From assembly GCF_028204155.1 (NCBI RefSeq), contig NZ_JAQLOI010000003.1, forward strand, positions 682,001 to 746,000: a DNA stretch of 64,000 nucleotides, in the 5' to 3' direction. The stretch is from Vibrio algarum. GTDB lineage: Bacteria > Pseudomonadota > Gammaproteobacteria > Enterobacterales > Vibrionaceae. Positions 16,355 through 25,975 of the stretch are shown piece after piece. Each line of letters starts with the position of its first letter. Position 1 is the stretch's first letter. The notes under the pieces were generated by a model, which was not told the DNA's origin, did not search any database, and saw only the letters and a program-made list of their open reading frames with translations. A program made the translations under genes and the position numbers.

Positions 16355-17587
16355 CTAGCTATTTGTCTCTTTTTCCTTGTCTTCTTCTTTCTCATCATCA
16401 AGGTTCGGTTTGTCAGAAAATATCTCTGCTACCGATTCTTTTTGTAACGAACCTTTTAGGTTACCTTCACTATCAACAACTGGTAGAGAATAATCAGACG
16501 AAATCGTGTCAGTTAATACATCCTCAATTGCCGATTCAGGAGAAATTGTTGGTACATCTTCATATATATCAGATTGAATTTCACCACTAGTATCCAATGA
16601 AACCGCAGACTCTAGCTCTTTCTCAGTGATAATGCCTTGGAACCCATCTTTTGTTACGTGGTAGCCATAATCATGAGATGATTTTTTCATTTGGGCAAGT
16701 GCACCTTCAATCGTTGCTGATGTAATTCTCATCGCAGGGCGTTGCATAACCGTTTCCACTGTTAATGCTCTTGCTCTGTTTACATCTTTAACAAAGGCTT
16801 CCACATAAGCATCCGCAGGCTCAAGTAAGATCTCGTCAGGAGTCCCCTGTTGAACAAGCTCACCATCTTTTAGAATAGCTATTCTGTCACCAAGTCTTAA
16901 AGCTTCATCTAAATCGTGGGTAATGAAGATTATGGTTTTATGCAATGTTTCTTGAAGTTCAATTAGCTGATCTTGCATTTCACTTCTAATTAGAGGATCT
17001 AGAGCAGAAAATGCTTCATCCATTAGTAGAATTTCAGCATCGGTACAAAGAGCTCTTGCTAAACCTACTCGCTGCTGTTGCCCACCCGATAACTGTGAAG
17101 GATATTGCTCTTCATATCCTTTTAGACCAACTGTTTCAATCCAATCGCTGGCTTTTTGGAGCCTTTTGGCTTTATCAATATGTTGCACTTCAAGTCCATA
17201 TGCAACGTTATCGATCACTTTTTTATGTGGGAACAAACCAAAGCGTTGAAATACCATCGACATTTTGTGGCGACGAAATTCCTGCAATTGCTCCACACCA
17301 AACTCCATGATATCTGTATCGTCTACAACGATCTGACCTTCTGTTGGGTCGATTAATCGATTAAAATGGCGTATCAATGTAGACTTACCTGAACCAGAAA
17401 GACCCATAATAACGAATATTTCGCCTTTCTTAATCTCAAGATTAATGTCTTTTAATCCGACGGTATGTCCAGTCTTAACAAGTATTTCATCCTTACTTAA
17501 GCCTTCCGCAATCATAGGAAGCACTTTTTTAGGATTGGGACCAAATATTTTATAAAGACCAGCGATCTTAATTACTGACTCAGTCAT
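16355..17587 (-). CDS. proV: glycine betaine/proline ABC transporter ATP-binding subunit ProV
   Basis: The 410-residue ATPase energises osmoprotectant import. It shows Walker A 'GLSGSGKSTLIRHFNR' (about 58-73), signature 'LSGGQQQRVGLARALC' and Walker B 'ILLMDEAFSALDPL', then a C-terminal pair of CBS repeats (about 285-390) that in this family sense ionic strength. The C-terminus is acidic and charged (EEKEEDKEKETNS). The start overlaps the proW stop by eight bases. It is the last gene of a proX-proW-proV operon. Confidence 0.94.
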   Translation of the reverse strand: MTESVIKIAGLYKIFGPNPKKVLPMIAEGLSKDEILVKTGHTVGLKDINLEIKKGEIFVIMGLSGSGKSTLIRHFNRLIDPTEGQIVVDDTDIMEFGVEQLQEFRRHKMSMVFQRFGLFPHKKVIDNVAYGLEVQHIDKAKRLQKASDWIETVGLKGYEEQYPSQLSGGQQQRVGLARALCTDAEILLMDEAFSALDPLIRSEMQDQLIELQETLHKTIIFITHDLDEALRLGDRIAILKDGELVQQGTPDEILLEPADAYVEAFVKDVNRARALTVETVMQRPAMRITSATIEGALAQMKKSSHDYGYHVTKDGFQGIITEKELESAVSLDTSGEIQSDIYEDVPTISPESAIEDVLTDTISSDYSLPVVDSEGNLKGSLQKESVAEIFSDKPNLDDEKEEDKEKETNS

Positions 17588-18479
17588 GCTTCTGGTCTCC
17601 TAAATGCGCTTGAGTACGTTTTGCATACGCTTGTGACGCTCGGTCAAAAAGAATGGCTAAAGCGACAATAGCAAATCCATTGAGTAAACCCAGAGTAAAG
17701 TACTGATTGGTAATTGATTTCAATACTGGCTGCCCTAAACCTTTAACACCAATCATAGAAGCAATAACGACCATAGATAGAGCCATCATGATGGTCTGGT
17801 TTATCCCTGCCATAATAGTTGGCATTGCCAAAGGTAACTGCACACCAGTTAATCTCTGCCATCGACTGGCACCAAAAGCAGTTGCGGCTTCGAGCACTTC
17901 TTTGTCGACAAGTCTAATACCTAAATTAGTTAAACGAATAACTGGAGGAATAGCGTAGATAATAACCGCTATTAAACCCGGAATTTTACCAATACCGAGC
18001 AACATAACAACCGGGATAAGATACACAAATGCTGGCATGGTCTGCATAATGTCGAGCATTGGTGTCACTATCGATTGAATTCGATTTGACCTTGCCATCG
18101 CAATACCAATTGGTATTCCAATCGCGATCGCTAAGAAGGTACATACGGTGATAATACTGAGCGTTCGCATAGTATCTTCCCACATACCAAAATAACCAAT
18201 GAGCATTAGAGAGATAAAACACGCAACCGCTAATTTGACAGAACGACTTGCAACAAAAACTAAACCGGTGCAGATGACCAGAACAATCCACCATGGGGTG
18301 CCTAATAGTAATTTTTCAAACCAAATTAGGAAAGTGAGTAAAGGGTCAAAAAAGGACTCTATCATATCGCCATATTCGCGAGAGAACTCTTTATACCCAC
18401 CATCGAGCGTCTTTCGTATTAAACGAAGACTTGAACGGTCCATTTCTGGAAAGCTGTACAACCAGCTACTATCAGCCAT
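17580..18479 (-). CDS. proW: glycine betaine/proline ABC transporter permease ProW
   Basis: A 299-residue inner-membrane permease with the BPD-transporter EAA loop 'VDKEVLEAATAFGASRWQRL' (about 193-212), which contacts ProV. The N-terminal 55 residues are soluble, as in ProW proteins. It lies between proX and proV, with an 8-base overlap into proV and a 74-base gap with hairpin after proX. Confidence 0.94.
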   Translation of the reverse strand: MADSSWLYSFPEMDRSSLRLIRKTLDGGYKEFSREYGDMIESFFDPLLTFLIWFEKLLLGTPWWIVLVICTGLVFVASRSVKLAVACFISLMLIGYFGMWEDTMRTLSIITVCTFLAIAIGIPIGIAMARSNRIQSIVTPMLDIMQTMPAFVYLIPVVMLLGIGKIPGLIAVIIYAIPPVIRLTNLGIRLVDKEVLEAATAFGASRWQRLTGVQLPLAMPTIMAGINQTIMMALSMVVIASMIGVKGLGQPVLKSITNQYFTLGLLNGFAIVALAILFDRASQAYAKRTQAHLGDQKHD

Positions 18480-18498
18480 CTTTAAATCCTTAATAATA

Positions 18499-18531
18499 AA
18501 AGAGCAACCTGCAGCAAGTTACTCTTTTAAT
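18499..18531 (-). terminator. intercistronic hairpin between proX and proW
   Basis: On the minus strand AAAAGAGTAAC pairs with GTTGCTCTTTT (one G-T/mismatch position) around an 8-base loop, followed by ATTATTAA. It is a weak terminator or 3'-end protector that would allow proX RNA to accumulate over proWV, usual for binding-protein genes. Confidence 0.6.
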
Positions 18532-18553
18532 TTTTTGTTTAACAATAATAAAA

Positions 18554-19537
18554 CTATAACGCTGACGCTACTTTCTCAGCCGTTTCAGCAGGCAGCCACG
18601 CTTTCCAAACTGTTGGATAATTTTCGAAGAAATAGTACATTGCATCTTGTGCATCCGCTTGTTCTTCCTCCATCCAAGCTAATAATTTGTTCATGTCAGC
18701 ATTAGAAAAGCCACGCTTGCCCAAATATTCCATAACAGGTTGGTTTTTATCAGAAAACTCTTTAGTTGCCACAGTGTAAACTGGTGACAACGGGAACATA
18801 GTAACCTTAGGGTTCTCACAACCCTCTACCGCAGTACAAGTAAGGTATTCATTTTCATCAACACCTGAGCCAAAATCAACCTTGACCATTTCGTACTTAC
18901 CAAGTATTGCCGTTGGTGCCCAGTAATATCCGAACCAACCTTCTTTTCGCTCATAAGCTTTAGCAATAGAACCAGAAAGACCTGCAGCTGAACCTGGATC
19001 AATCAATTCAAAACCAGCGTCTTCCATCTTAAGCGCATCAAACAAATTAGAAGCGGAGATCTGACAACCCCAGCCGGCAGGACAGCCATAAAATCCACCT
19101 GCTTCTGGATTTTCAGGGTGCTTAAATAGATCTGCGTGTTTTTTTACACCTTCGATTGTTTTCAGTTCAGGATATTGATCAACTAAATACTTAGGTACCC
19201 AAAAACCTTCTTCTCCACCATCAACTAATGACTTGCCAGCATAAGCCAATCGATCTTCTTTGACGCCCGTCTCAATGGCTTCTTTTACTGCGTTGGTCCA
19301 TATCTCAGGAGCAATGTCAGGCTGTCCTTTCTCTATCATAGACGTTGTCGTTGGCATTGTGTCACCAGGAATCAAGTCTGCATCACAGCCGTAACCTTCT
19401 TCCAGAATAAATCTATCGATGTTTGCGATTAGACTCGCTGAACTCCAGTTCATATCGGCAATAGACACACTTCCACATTCACTTGCAGATGCGTTTGCGC
19501 TCGCGAGTAAAGCTAATGCAGCAATTTTGTATTTCAT
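18554..19537 (-). CDS. proX: glycine betaine/proline ABC transporter periplasmic binding protein ProX
   Basis: A 327-residue OpuAC-type binding protein with signal peptide (MKYKIAALALLASANASA). The mature domain holds 'ADMNWSSASLIANIDRFIL' and 'KEGWFGYYWAPTAILGKYEM', with the tryptophans and tyrosines that make the aromatic cage for quaternary ammonium ligands. I start at ATG 19537 because AAGGAT lies at the right spacing and the signal peptide then begins with MKYK; the frame stays open nine codons further up. First gene of the proXWV operon. Confidence 0.92.
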   Translation of the reverse strand: MKYKIAALALLASANASASECGSVSIADMNWSSASLIANIDRFILEEGYGCDADLIPGDTMPTTTSMIEKGQPDIAPEIWTNAVKEAIETGVKEDRLAYAGKSLVDGGEEGFWVPKYLVDQYPELKTIEGVKKHADLFKHPENPEAGGFYGCPAGWGCQISASNLFDALKMEDAGFELIDPGSAAGLSGSIAKAYERKEGWFGYYWAPTAILGKYEMVKVDFGSGVDENEYLTCTAVEGCENPKVTMFPLSPVYTVATKEFSDKNQPVMEYLGKRGFSNADMNKLLAWMEEEQADAQDAMYYFFENYPTVWKAWLPAETAEKVASAL

Positions 19538-19564
19538 AACTATCCTTTTTTGAATTTCTTCCAT

Positions 19565-19944
19565 GTATAAACTTATCGGTCAGCAATCTAAACTTGTCTT
19601 TTTATAGGCTAAGATTATCAACTCTCTCTAATTAAGCATAACCAATAAATAATTAGTGTTCAAATGATTAGAGTTGATTGCATTAAATAAAGACCTATTA
19701 TTTCTTATTAAATTTAAGCTTACGTCTTAAAGTCGACCACAAACCCAACAAGATAAATCATGTATGTTATTGTTTTAAAGTAAGATATGAGCAAAAGTAA
19801 AACAAGCATCAGAGATGCTGCTTAATTTATTTCACTATTTTAAGATTTCTTAACAATTTCAACTCAAATGATTATTTTGAAATTGAGATACAAAAAAACC
19901 CATCACTAAAAATAGCAACGGGATTCATTTAAGCGGGAAAATAA
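19565..19944. other. intergenic region, proX upstream / cosR-like downstream
   Basis: No gene is seen. AGCATC-AGA-GATGCT (near 19807-19821) is a short hairpin followed by moderately T-rich sequence. The proX promoter must lie in the first 150 bases; I could not pick a convincing -35/-10 pair by eye. Confidence 0.4.
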
Positions 19945-20442
19945 CTAATTAGCTTTTGGGCACAGGGGGATTGGATCCGTAATATTTCCAAGTTCTAGTA
20001 CAGGTGCAACATCATAAGACTCTGCGTTCATCATATAAGCTATACGCTGTACAGAAGACAACAAAAGGCTTTGCTCCCACTCTTCTAAATTGTGAAACTT
20101 ATTGATAAAGCTTTCTTGCAAAGGAAGTGGCGCGCTATTTAGCAACAATCGCCCCTTTTCAGTTAAGTTAGCATGCACTTTTCTTTTATCTGTCGTACTG
20201 CGCACCCTTTCTGCCAATCCATTTCGTTCTAGCCGGTCCAATATTGTGGTTGCGGTCGCAGGACTCATATTAGTATGAGTAGATAACTGTCGAATAGTCA
20301 CCTCGCCTAACTCTCTTATTGATCGCATAAGTATCAATTGTGGTCCCGTAAGGCCAGAATCTTTACTTAATTTTTTTGAGTGCAAATCAATAGCTCTAAT
20401 AATCTGTCTTAACGACACTAGAACTTCTTCGTGTTTTTCCAA
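19945..20442 (-). CDS. cosR: MarR-family regulator, CosR-like
   Basis: A 165-residue MarR protein with winged helix-turn-helix 'VTIRQLSTHTNMSPATATTI' and wing 'STTDKRKVHANLTEKG' (about 47-100). In Vibrio species CosR is a MarR-type repressor of compatible-solute genes, encoded divergently from a BCCT carrier and acting on proVWX and ectoine genes; here the same arrangement occurs, with a BCCT gene on one side and proXWV on the other. The gene name rests on context and length, so treat it as probable rather than proven. Confidence 0.75.
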   Translation of the reverse strand: MEKHEEVLVSLRQIIRAIDLHSKKLSKDSGLTGPQLILMRSIRELGEVTIRQLSTHTNMSPATATTILDRLERNGLAERVRSTTDKRKVHANLTEKGRLLLNSAPLPLQESFINKFHNLEEWEQSLLLSSVQRIAYMMNAESYDVAPVLELGNITDPIPLCPKAN

Positions 20443-20826
20443 CTCATAACTCCGTAAATGGGAAAGAACTTCTTAACTAAGGCGAAAATAGCTAACTTTA
20501 TACCACTTGAAAAGAGCTAACTATAAAAAATGCCGTGACAAACCCTTCAACAAGCACAAATAGTCAATGCAACGACCTGTAATGATTCGTCATCGAACAA
20601 TTAACAACACTACCAAGAAAGTGAGCTGGAGTAAAACAGCTCATAAATACAACACCCAACCGACTATTAAACTGTTTTTTGAGCAATATTGCACCATAAG
20701 GTGGCAATAATAACTTAAAAGCGTAATATGTGCGGGAAATCACAGTTAAAAATACAACGAGTACAAACGACTAAACCAGAAAATTGGTTGGTACGAGATA
20801 ACTCACTTAAAACTAAGAGAGATATA
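20443..20826. promoter_or_regulatory. divergent cosR-like/BCCT control region
   Basis: The 384-base gap holds both promoters and a direct repeat AGCTAACT at 20490-20497 and 20515-20522, 25 bases apart, with a related TTAACTAA at 20473-20480. These flank the cosR-like start and may be contacted by that regulator. A frame extending the BCCT protein upstream to 20728 lacks family similarity and is not taken as coding. Confidence 0.4.
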
Positions 20827-22407
20827 ATGCCTATAGGCTCAAAAAAATACAGCATAGATAGCACCGACTACAATGTTGGGCAAGATAACGTGCAGAAATG
20901 GGGTTTCGATGTACATAATCCAGTATTCGGAGTCAGTGCAGGACTAGTCCTTCTGTTCCTTGTTGCCGTTCTAGTCAGTGATGCAGAAACGGCCAAGTCA
21001 GCGTTAGATGGACTAAAGTGGAAAATTATTGGTACATTCGACTGGCTTTTCATTTGGTCAGGTAACCTTTTTGTTATTTTCTGCCTTGCTCTAATCCTTT
21101 CTCCATTAGGTAAAATTCGCTTAGGCGGTGATGCTGCCGTTGCTGATCACTCATTTTTATCTTGGCTAGCAATGTTATTTGCTGCGGGTATGGGTATTGG
21201 TTTAATGTTCTGGAGCGTGGCCGAACCTGTCGCTTATTTTACAGGTTGGTACGAAACTCCCTTAGGTGTCGAGGCTAATACGCCAGAAGCGATGAAATTA
21301 GCTTTAGGTGCAACAATGTTCCATTGGGGTCTGCATCCATGGGCAATATATGGTGTTGTCGCACTTTCTCTTGCTTTCTTTACTTACAATAAAGGTCTTC
21401 CTTTATCCATGCGTTCTATTTTTTATCCTTTATTAGGGGATAGAACTTGGGGTGCAGCGGGACATGTTGTGGATGTTCTTGCCGTATTAGCCACTTTGTT
21501 TGGTCTTGCCACCTCACTTGGTTTAGGTGCTCAACAGGCAGCAAGTGGTATTCAACATGTATTTGGTATTGAATCTGATATTACTTTGCAAATAGCTATT
21601 ATTGCCTTTGTCACGTTGCTTGCCATTGGTTCTGTTGTTCGAGGTATAGAGGGCGGTGTTAAAGTATTAAGTAACATCAATATGTTAGTGGCTATTGTTC
21701 TGGTCGTACTGGTTGCATTAATTGGTGCAGCGGTGACTTTTGGTACCATACCAACCACGTTCATGGCATATATAGAGAATATTATACCTCTTAGTAATCC
21801 GATAGGCCGTGACGATACAGCTTGGTTCCAAGGTTGGACTGTTTTCTATTGGGCATGGTGGATCTCGTGGTCACCATTCGTGGGTATGTTTATCGCTCGT
21901 GTATCTAAAGGGCGCACAGTGAGAGAGTTTCTTACTGCGGTGTTATTAGTGCCTACGTTTGTTACTATCATTTGGATGTCTGTATTCGGTGGTCTTGCAC
22001 TGGATCAGGTTATCAATCAAGTGGGTGAACTTGGTGCAAAAGGATTAACGGATGTTCCGCTCGCCATGTTCCAAATGTTTGATGCGTTACCTTATGGTTC
22101 AATACTTTCAGTGATTGCTATCGTGCTTGTATTGGTTTTCTTTATTACTTCTTCAGACTCTGGCTCTCTAGTTATCGACAGCATTACCTCTGGAGGCAAA
22201 TTAGATGCGCCCGTACCGCAAAGAATATTCTGGGCAACCTTAGAAGGCACTATTGCTGCAGCTCTACTTTGGATTGGTGGTACTGAAGCGATTCAAGCAT
22301 TGCAAGCTGGTGCAATTTCAACCGCATTACCATTTACGGTTATTTTGCTGCTTATGTGTGTGAGCCTAACTATGGGCCTTAGAACAGAAAGAAAAAATAG
22401 ACCATAA
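20827..22407 (+). CDS. BCCT-family betaine/choline/carnitine transporter
   Basis: The protein (526 residues from ATG 20827) has about twelve membrane helices and the BCCT hallmarks 'GMGIGLMFWSVAEPVAYF' in TM3-4 and 'TVFYWAWWISWSPFVGMFIA' in TM8, which supplies the tryptophan box binding the trimethylammonium group. It imports a quaternary ammonium osmolyte driven by Na+ or H+. I choose 20827 (MPIGSKKYS) because AGAGAG stands at proper spacing and BCCT proteins start near here. It is divergent from the CosR-like gene. Relation to Vibrio OpuD/BccT3 is likely from context. Confidence 0.93.
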   Translation: MPIGSKKYSIDSTDYNVGQDNVQKWGFDVHNPVFGVSAGLVLLFLVAVLVSDAETAKSALDGLKWKIIGTFDWLFIWSGNLFVIFCLALILSPLGKIRLGGDAAVADHSFLSWLAMLFAAGMGIGLMFWSVAEPVAYFTGWYETPLGVEANTPEAMKLALGATMFHWGLHPWAIYGVVALSLAFFTYNKGLPLSMRSIFYPLLGDRTWGAAGHVVDVLAVLATLFGLATSLGLGAQQAASGIQHVFGIESDITLQIAIIAFVTLLAIGSVVRGIEGGVKVLSNINMLVAIVLVVLVALIGAAVTFGTIPTTFMAYIENIIPLSNPIGRDDTAWFQGWTVFYWAWWISWSPFVGMFIARVSKGRTVREFLTAVLLVPTFVTIIWMSVFGGLALDQVINQVGELGAKGLTDVPLAMFQMFDALPYGSILSVIAIVLVLVFFITSSDSGSLVIDSITSGGKLDAPVPQRIFWATLEGTIAAALLWIGGTEAIQALQAGAISTALPFTVILLLMCVSLTMGLRTERKNRP

Positions 22408-22424
22408 TTTCTAAGTCTACAAAA

Positions 22425-22456
22425 AAGAAAGCCTCGAATTAAATCGGGGCTTTCTT
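22425..22456 (+). terminator. BCCT gene terminator
   Basis: AAGAAAGCCTCGA (22425-22437) pairs with TCGGGGCTTTCTT (22444-22456), 13 positions with one G-T pair, loop ATTAAA. It lies 17 bases after the stop. Confidence 0.75.
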
Positions 22457-22539
22457 ATATTCAGCGTATATTATTGTTTACTTAAGAAAAGTAACTAACG
22501 GCAATATGCACGTGATAGAATAGGCATCCATAAGCAAGG

Positions 22540-23631
22540 TTACAAATACTTCACAGAAATACCTTCGCTATTGAACAGATGCATTTTGTCTGACTCCGCT
22601 TTCAAGTGAATTGTCTGTCCTTTATGGAACTCCATAATTCCAGATAATTTTGCCACTACTGTTTCTTCCTGATTCGGCACGACTATATGAAGTAAAGTGA
22701 CCTCCCCTAAAGACTCAACAAAGAGAACGGTCCCAGTAACATAGGCGTCATGCTCAGTTGCTATTTGGAAGTCTTCTGGTCTAATCCCTAACTGTCCTGT
22801 TGTCCCCACTAGCGAATCAGATACAGGAAATGGGAAAGTTGTCTCATTACCATTGTCAAACTTCACTTTAGCGGTTTCGCCTGCGGCAATAATGTCAGTA
22901 TCTATAATGTTCATTGAAGGTGAACCTATAAACTTAGCCACAAAGACATTCGCTGGGTTTGTATAAAGCTCTAATGGTGTCCCCACCTGCTCTATCCTAC
23001 CCGCCGACAATACAACAATTCTGTCTGCTAGCGTCATTGCTTCAACCTGATCATGCGTCACGTAGATCATGGTTGTTTTTTCCATTTTCTCTTTCAGATT
23101 TGCTATTTCTATTCGTGTTTGAACTCTTAGTGCCGCATCCAGATTAGATAAAGGCTCATCAAATAGAAATACCTTGGGATTACGGACAATTGCTCGACCT
23201 ATTGCAACACGTTGCCTTTGGCCACCTGAAAGTGCTTTTGGTAAACGACCTAAGTACTCGGTCAACTGCAGCATGTCTGCAGCAGCCATGACTCGCTTAT
23301 CAATATCTTCTTTCGATTCTTTCGCGATACGCATCGCAAATGCCATATTGTCATAGACCGTCATATGCGGGTAAAGTGCGTAGGTTTGGAACACCATCGC
23401 GATACCACGCATCGCAGCAGGAAGATCATTAACCTTCGCACCTTCAATTTCTAAATCGCCCGCAGTAATATCTTCTAATCCAGCGATCATCCGCAATAAA
23501 GTCGATTTTCCGCAACCTGAAGGACCAACGAAAACAATAAATTCACCAATATCGATTTCTAAATCAATACCATGAAGAACTTCAGTTTCGCCGTAGGCTT
23601 TTTTAATATTTGTAAGTTTTAAACCATTCAT
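22540..23631 (-). CDS. aglK: alpha-glucoside ABC transporter ATP-binding protein AglK
   Basis: A 363-residue MalK/UgpC-type ATPase with Walker A 'GPSGCGKSTLLRMIAGLEDI', Q-loop 'MVFQTYALYPHMTVYDNM', signature 'LSGGQRQRVAIGRAIVR' and Walker B 'VFLFDEPLSNLDAALR'. A TOBE-type regulatory domain occupies the C-terminal third. It powers sugar import with the two permeases just upstream. The length agrees with AglK of rhizobia. It is the last gene of the aglE-F-G-K operon. Confidence 0.88.
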   Translation of the reverse strand: MNGLKLTNIKKAYGETEVLHGIDLEIDIGEFIVFVGPSGCGKSTLLRMIAGLEDITAGDLEIEGAKVNDLPAAMRGIAMVFQTYALYPHMTVYDNMAFAMRIAKESKEDIDKRVMAAADMLQLTEYLGRLPKALSGGQRQRVAIGRAIVRNPKVFLFDEPLSNLDAALRVQTRIEIANLKEKMEKTTMIYVTHDQVEAMTLADRIVVLSAGRIEQVGTPLELYTNPANVFVAKFIGSPSMNIIDTDIIAAGETAKVKFDNGNETTFPFPVSDSLVGTTGQLGIRPEDFQIATEHDAYVTGTVLFVESLGEVTLLHIVVPNQEETVVAKLSGIMEFHKGQTIHLKAESDKMHLFNSEGISVKYL

Positions 23632-23652
23632 TGAATTCTTCTCTTAAATCAA

Positions 23653-24816
23653 TTATTTCACTGAACCAGCCAAAAGGCCGCGTACTAAATAGCGCTGTAG
23701 ACTAAAAAACACAGCCAAAGGTACGGCAATAGAAACAAATGCCGACGCTGTTAATATTTCCCAATTGCCACCACGGGAGCCTAGAAGCTCTCTCAATCGG
23801 CCGGTTAGCACCAGTTCGTTCTCACCATTACCTAGGAACACCGTTGCAACTAAAAGATCATTCCAAACCCATAAAAACTGGAAGATGGAAAATGATGCCA
23901 AGGCAGGAAAAGATAATGGAAGCACGATACGGACAAAAATCTCAAAATCCGTTGCTCCATCAACACGTGCCGACTCAATGATCTCTTTCGGTAGATTAGA
24001 AATATAATTTCTCAAAAGATAAATTGCTAATGGTAGGCCAAACCCAGTGTGAGCGAGCCATATGCCGAGATAAGTCTTTGCCCCAACGCCAAAAAATGCA
24101 CCAATATCATTGTATAAACGCAACAAAGGTATCAACGACATCTGCAAAGGCACAACTAATAAACCAACAACTAATGCTATCAACAATGGACGACCTGGCA
24201 TGCGCATCCACGACAAAGCATATGCTGCAAATGCAGCGATAAGGATGGGAATCACCGTTGCTGGAATAGTCACCGTTAGTGAATTAATAAACGACTGGCC
24301 GATACCTTCTGCAGTAAGAACTTCACGGTAGTTGTCTAGGCTAAATTTAGGGGGAATGACCGCAGTAAAAAACACGCGTTTACCACGAGAACCAGTAAAT
24401 GGTTCGGGAGATGTCATTATATATTGACCTGTAGCGCTTACTGTAAGGGTTTGCCCCTTACGCATCAATGCTATATCACCAGGAAAATGCTCCGTTGGCG
24501 CTTTCGATGTCCAACCAAACATCCTAACATCAACATCTTCGCCATTTTCACCAATAGACCCTTTTAAAACATAGACACCATTTTCAAGCACTTGCGTATC
24601 TGGATCATCAGTACGACCAATTAAATTTTGCTCTGATGCAGACAATGCGGTCCACCAACCTGACACAGCTAACTGATCTTTATCTCGGAAAGAAGAGATC
24701 AATAAACCGGCAGTAGGTAGCGTCCACAATACAACGATAATCAATACGGAAAGATGAACCAAAATAGTTAACGGGGAGCGCCTCAATTTACTTAGGCTGA
24801 GTTTTGCCTCTGACAT
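23653..24816 (-). CDS. aglG: alpha-glucoside ABC transporter permease AglG
   Basis: A 387-residue MalG-type permease. After TM1 (residues about 14-36) it has an unusually long periplasmic loop of about 110 residues ('ALSASEQNLIGRTDDPDTQV...'), then five helices with the EAA motif 'EIIESARVDGATDFEIFVRI' near residue 285. A large first loop is a feature of AglG-type permeases compared with MalG. Its start abuts the stop of aglF with no gap. It pairs with AglF to form the channel. Confidence 0.87.
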   Translation of the reverse strand: MSEAKLSLSKLRRSPLTILVHLSVLIIVVLWTLPTAGLLISSFRDKDQLAVSGWWTALSASEQNLIGRTDDPDTQVLENGVYVLKGSIGENGEDVDVRMFGWTSKAPTEHFPGDIALMRKGQTLTVSATGQYIMTSPEPFTGSRGKRVFFTAVIPPKFSLDNYREVLTAEGIGQSFINSLTVTIPATVIPILIAAFAAYALSWMRMPGRPLLIALVVGLLVVPLQMSLIPLLRLYNDIGAFFGVGAKTYLGIWLAHTGFGLPLAIYLLRNYISNLPKEIIESARVDGATDFEIFVRIVLPLSFPALASFSIFQFLWVWNDLLVATVFLGNGENELVLTGRLRELLGSRGGNWEILTASAFVSIAVPLAVFFSLQRYLVRGLLAGSVK

Positions 24817-25827
24817 TTAACGACCCTCCATCTGAGCATTAGCTTGGCGAATATTCCAAACCATGACAGGGATAACTGCAACCATTATAACCACCGCTAT
24901 AGCGGCGCCTCTTCCAAAGTCACCCCCACCTCTAAACATCCAATCAAACATCATGTTAGCCAATACTTGTGTATCCCATTGTCCATTAGTCATGGCTAGT
25001 ACAATATCGAAAACCTTTAGCACCGTTATCGTTATCGTAGTCCAAACAACCGCGATGGTTCCCCAAATCTGAGGGATTAGAATTTTAAAAAATATCTGAA
25101 TACCGTTCGCTCCATCCAATACAGCTGCTTCTACTGTTTCTTCAGGAATACCACGAAGTGCTGCGGATAAAATCACCATTGCAAAACCTGTCTGGATCCA
25201 AACTAAGATGACCATTAAAAAGAAATTATTCCAGAATGGAATGGTTATCCAAGCTTCTGGCGTTCCACCAAAGTATTCAACTAGCGCATTCAATATACCT
25301 ATTTGTTCCGACCCTTCAGCACGAAAATCGTATACAAACTTCCAAATAATTGAAGCACCGATAAATGAAATCGCCATCGGCATAAATATCAAACTCTTGG
25401 CAATGTTACCCCAACTAATTTTATCGGTCATAGCAGCGATAATCAGACCAAAAAAAGTAGAAGCAGCAGGAACCACGAGTAACCACATAAGGTTATTAAA
25501 AAGAGACTCTCTAAACTCTCGATCATTAACTAACCATACGTAGTTTTTTAAACCCACAAAATCTTCACCAGCTCTATCACTTAATGAAAGCATAAATGAA
25601 TCAAATACCGGATAAACTAAATACAAACCAAGGAAACTCAATGCAGGCCCAAGAAATAACCATGGCCTAACTGATGCAGCTCGACGAATATTCTTCGCCA
25701 TTTGCATATTGGATACTCCACGCGTGGGGAATATCAGATTGAGAACAATGTTGCTACCAAAGAAGTAAAATACACAGCCTGCAACACCGAGGACCATGAT
25801 AAAGAGGGAGGAATATAATTGATCCAT
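24817..25827 (-). CDS. aglF: alpha-glucoside ABC transporter permease AglF
   Basis: A permease of the MalF/UgpA type, 336 residues from ATG 25827 (MDQLYSSLFIMVLG), which is preceded by GAGG at good spacing; a longer reading to 25893 has no support. About eight helices are seen, the EAA loop is 'EETVEAAVLDGANGIQIFFK' near the C-terminus. It lies directly upstream of aglG and downstream of the binding protein gene, separated from the latter by a hairpin-forming gap. Confidence 0.87.
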   Translation of the reverse strand: MDQLYSSLFIMVLGVAGCVFYFFGSNIVLNLIFPTRGVSNMQMAKNIRRAASVRPWLFLGPALSFLGLYLVYPVFDSFMLSLSDRAGEDFVGLKNYVWLVNDREFRESLFNNLMWLLVVPAASTFFGLIIAAMTDKISWGNIAKSLIFMPMAISFIGASIIWKFVYDFRAEGSEQIGILNALVEYFGGTPEAWITIPFWNNFFLMVILVWIQTGFAMVILSAALRGIPEETVEAAVLDGANGIQIFFKILIPQIWGTIAVVWTTITITVLKVFDIVLAMTNGQWDTQVLANMMFDWMFRGGGDFGRGAAIAVVIMVAVIPVMVWNIRQANAQMEGR

Positions 25828-25906
25828 AACAGCCTCACTAAAGAAGACAAAAAAATCCAAATAAGAGGAAATATTAAGTAATCTACTATTCATCTAGTAG
25901 ATATTT

Positions 25907-25960
25907 AACCAGTACAGATGCATCTAGTTACGAAGGGCATCAAATGCAAATGCACTGGTT
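25907..25960 (-). repeat. imperfect inverted repeat between aglE and aglF
   Basis: AACCAGTACAGATGCAT (25907-25923) and ATGCAAATGCACTGGTT (25944-25960) pair at 14 of 17 positions with a 20-base loop. In the RNA this is a stable stem right after aglE, probably limiting downstream expression and protecting aglE RNA. Confidence 0.5.
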
Positions 25961-25975
25961 TTCAGTTTTTATAAA

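Noticed and set aside
16264..16590. Plus-strand 108-codon frame over the end of proV
   Set aside because: It overlaps the proV terminator and coding sequence on the other strand and resembles no family.
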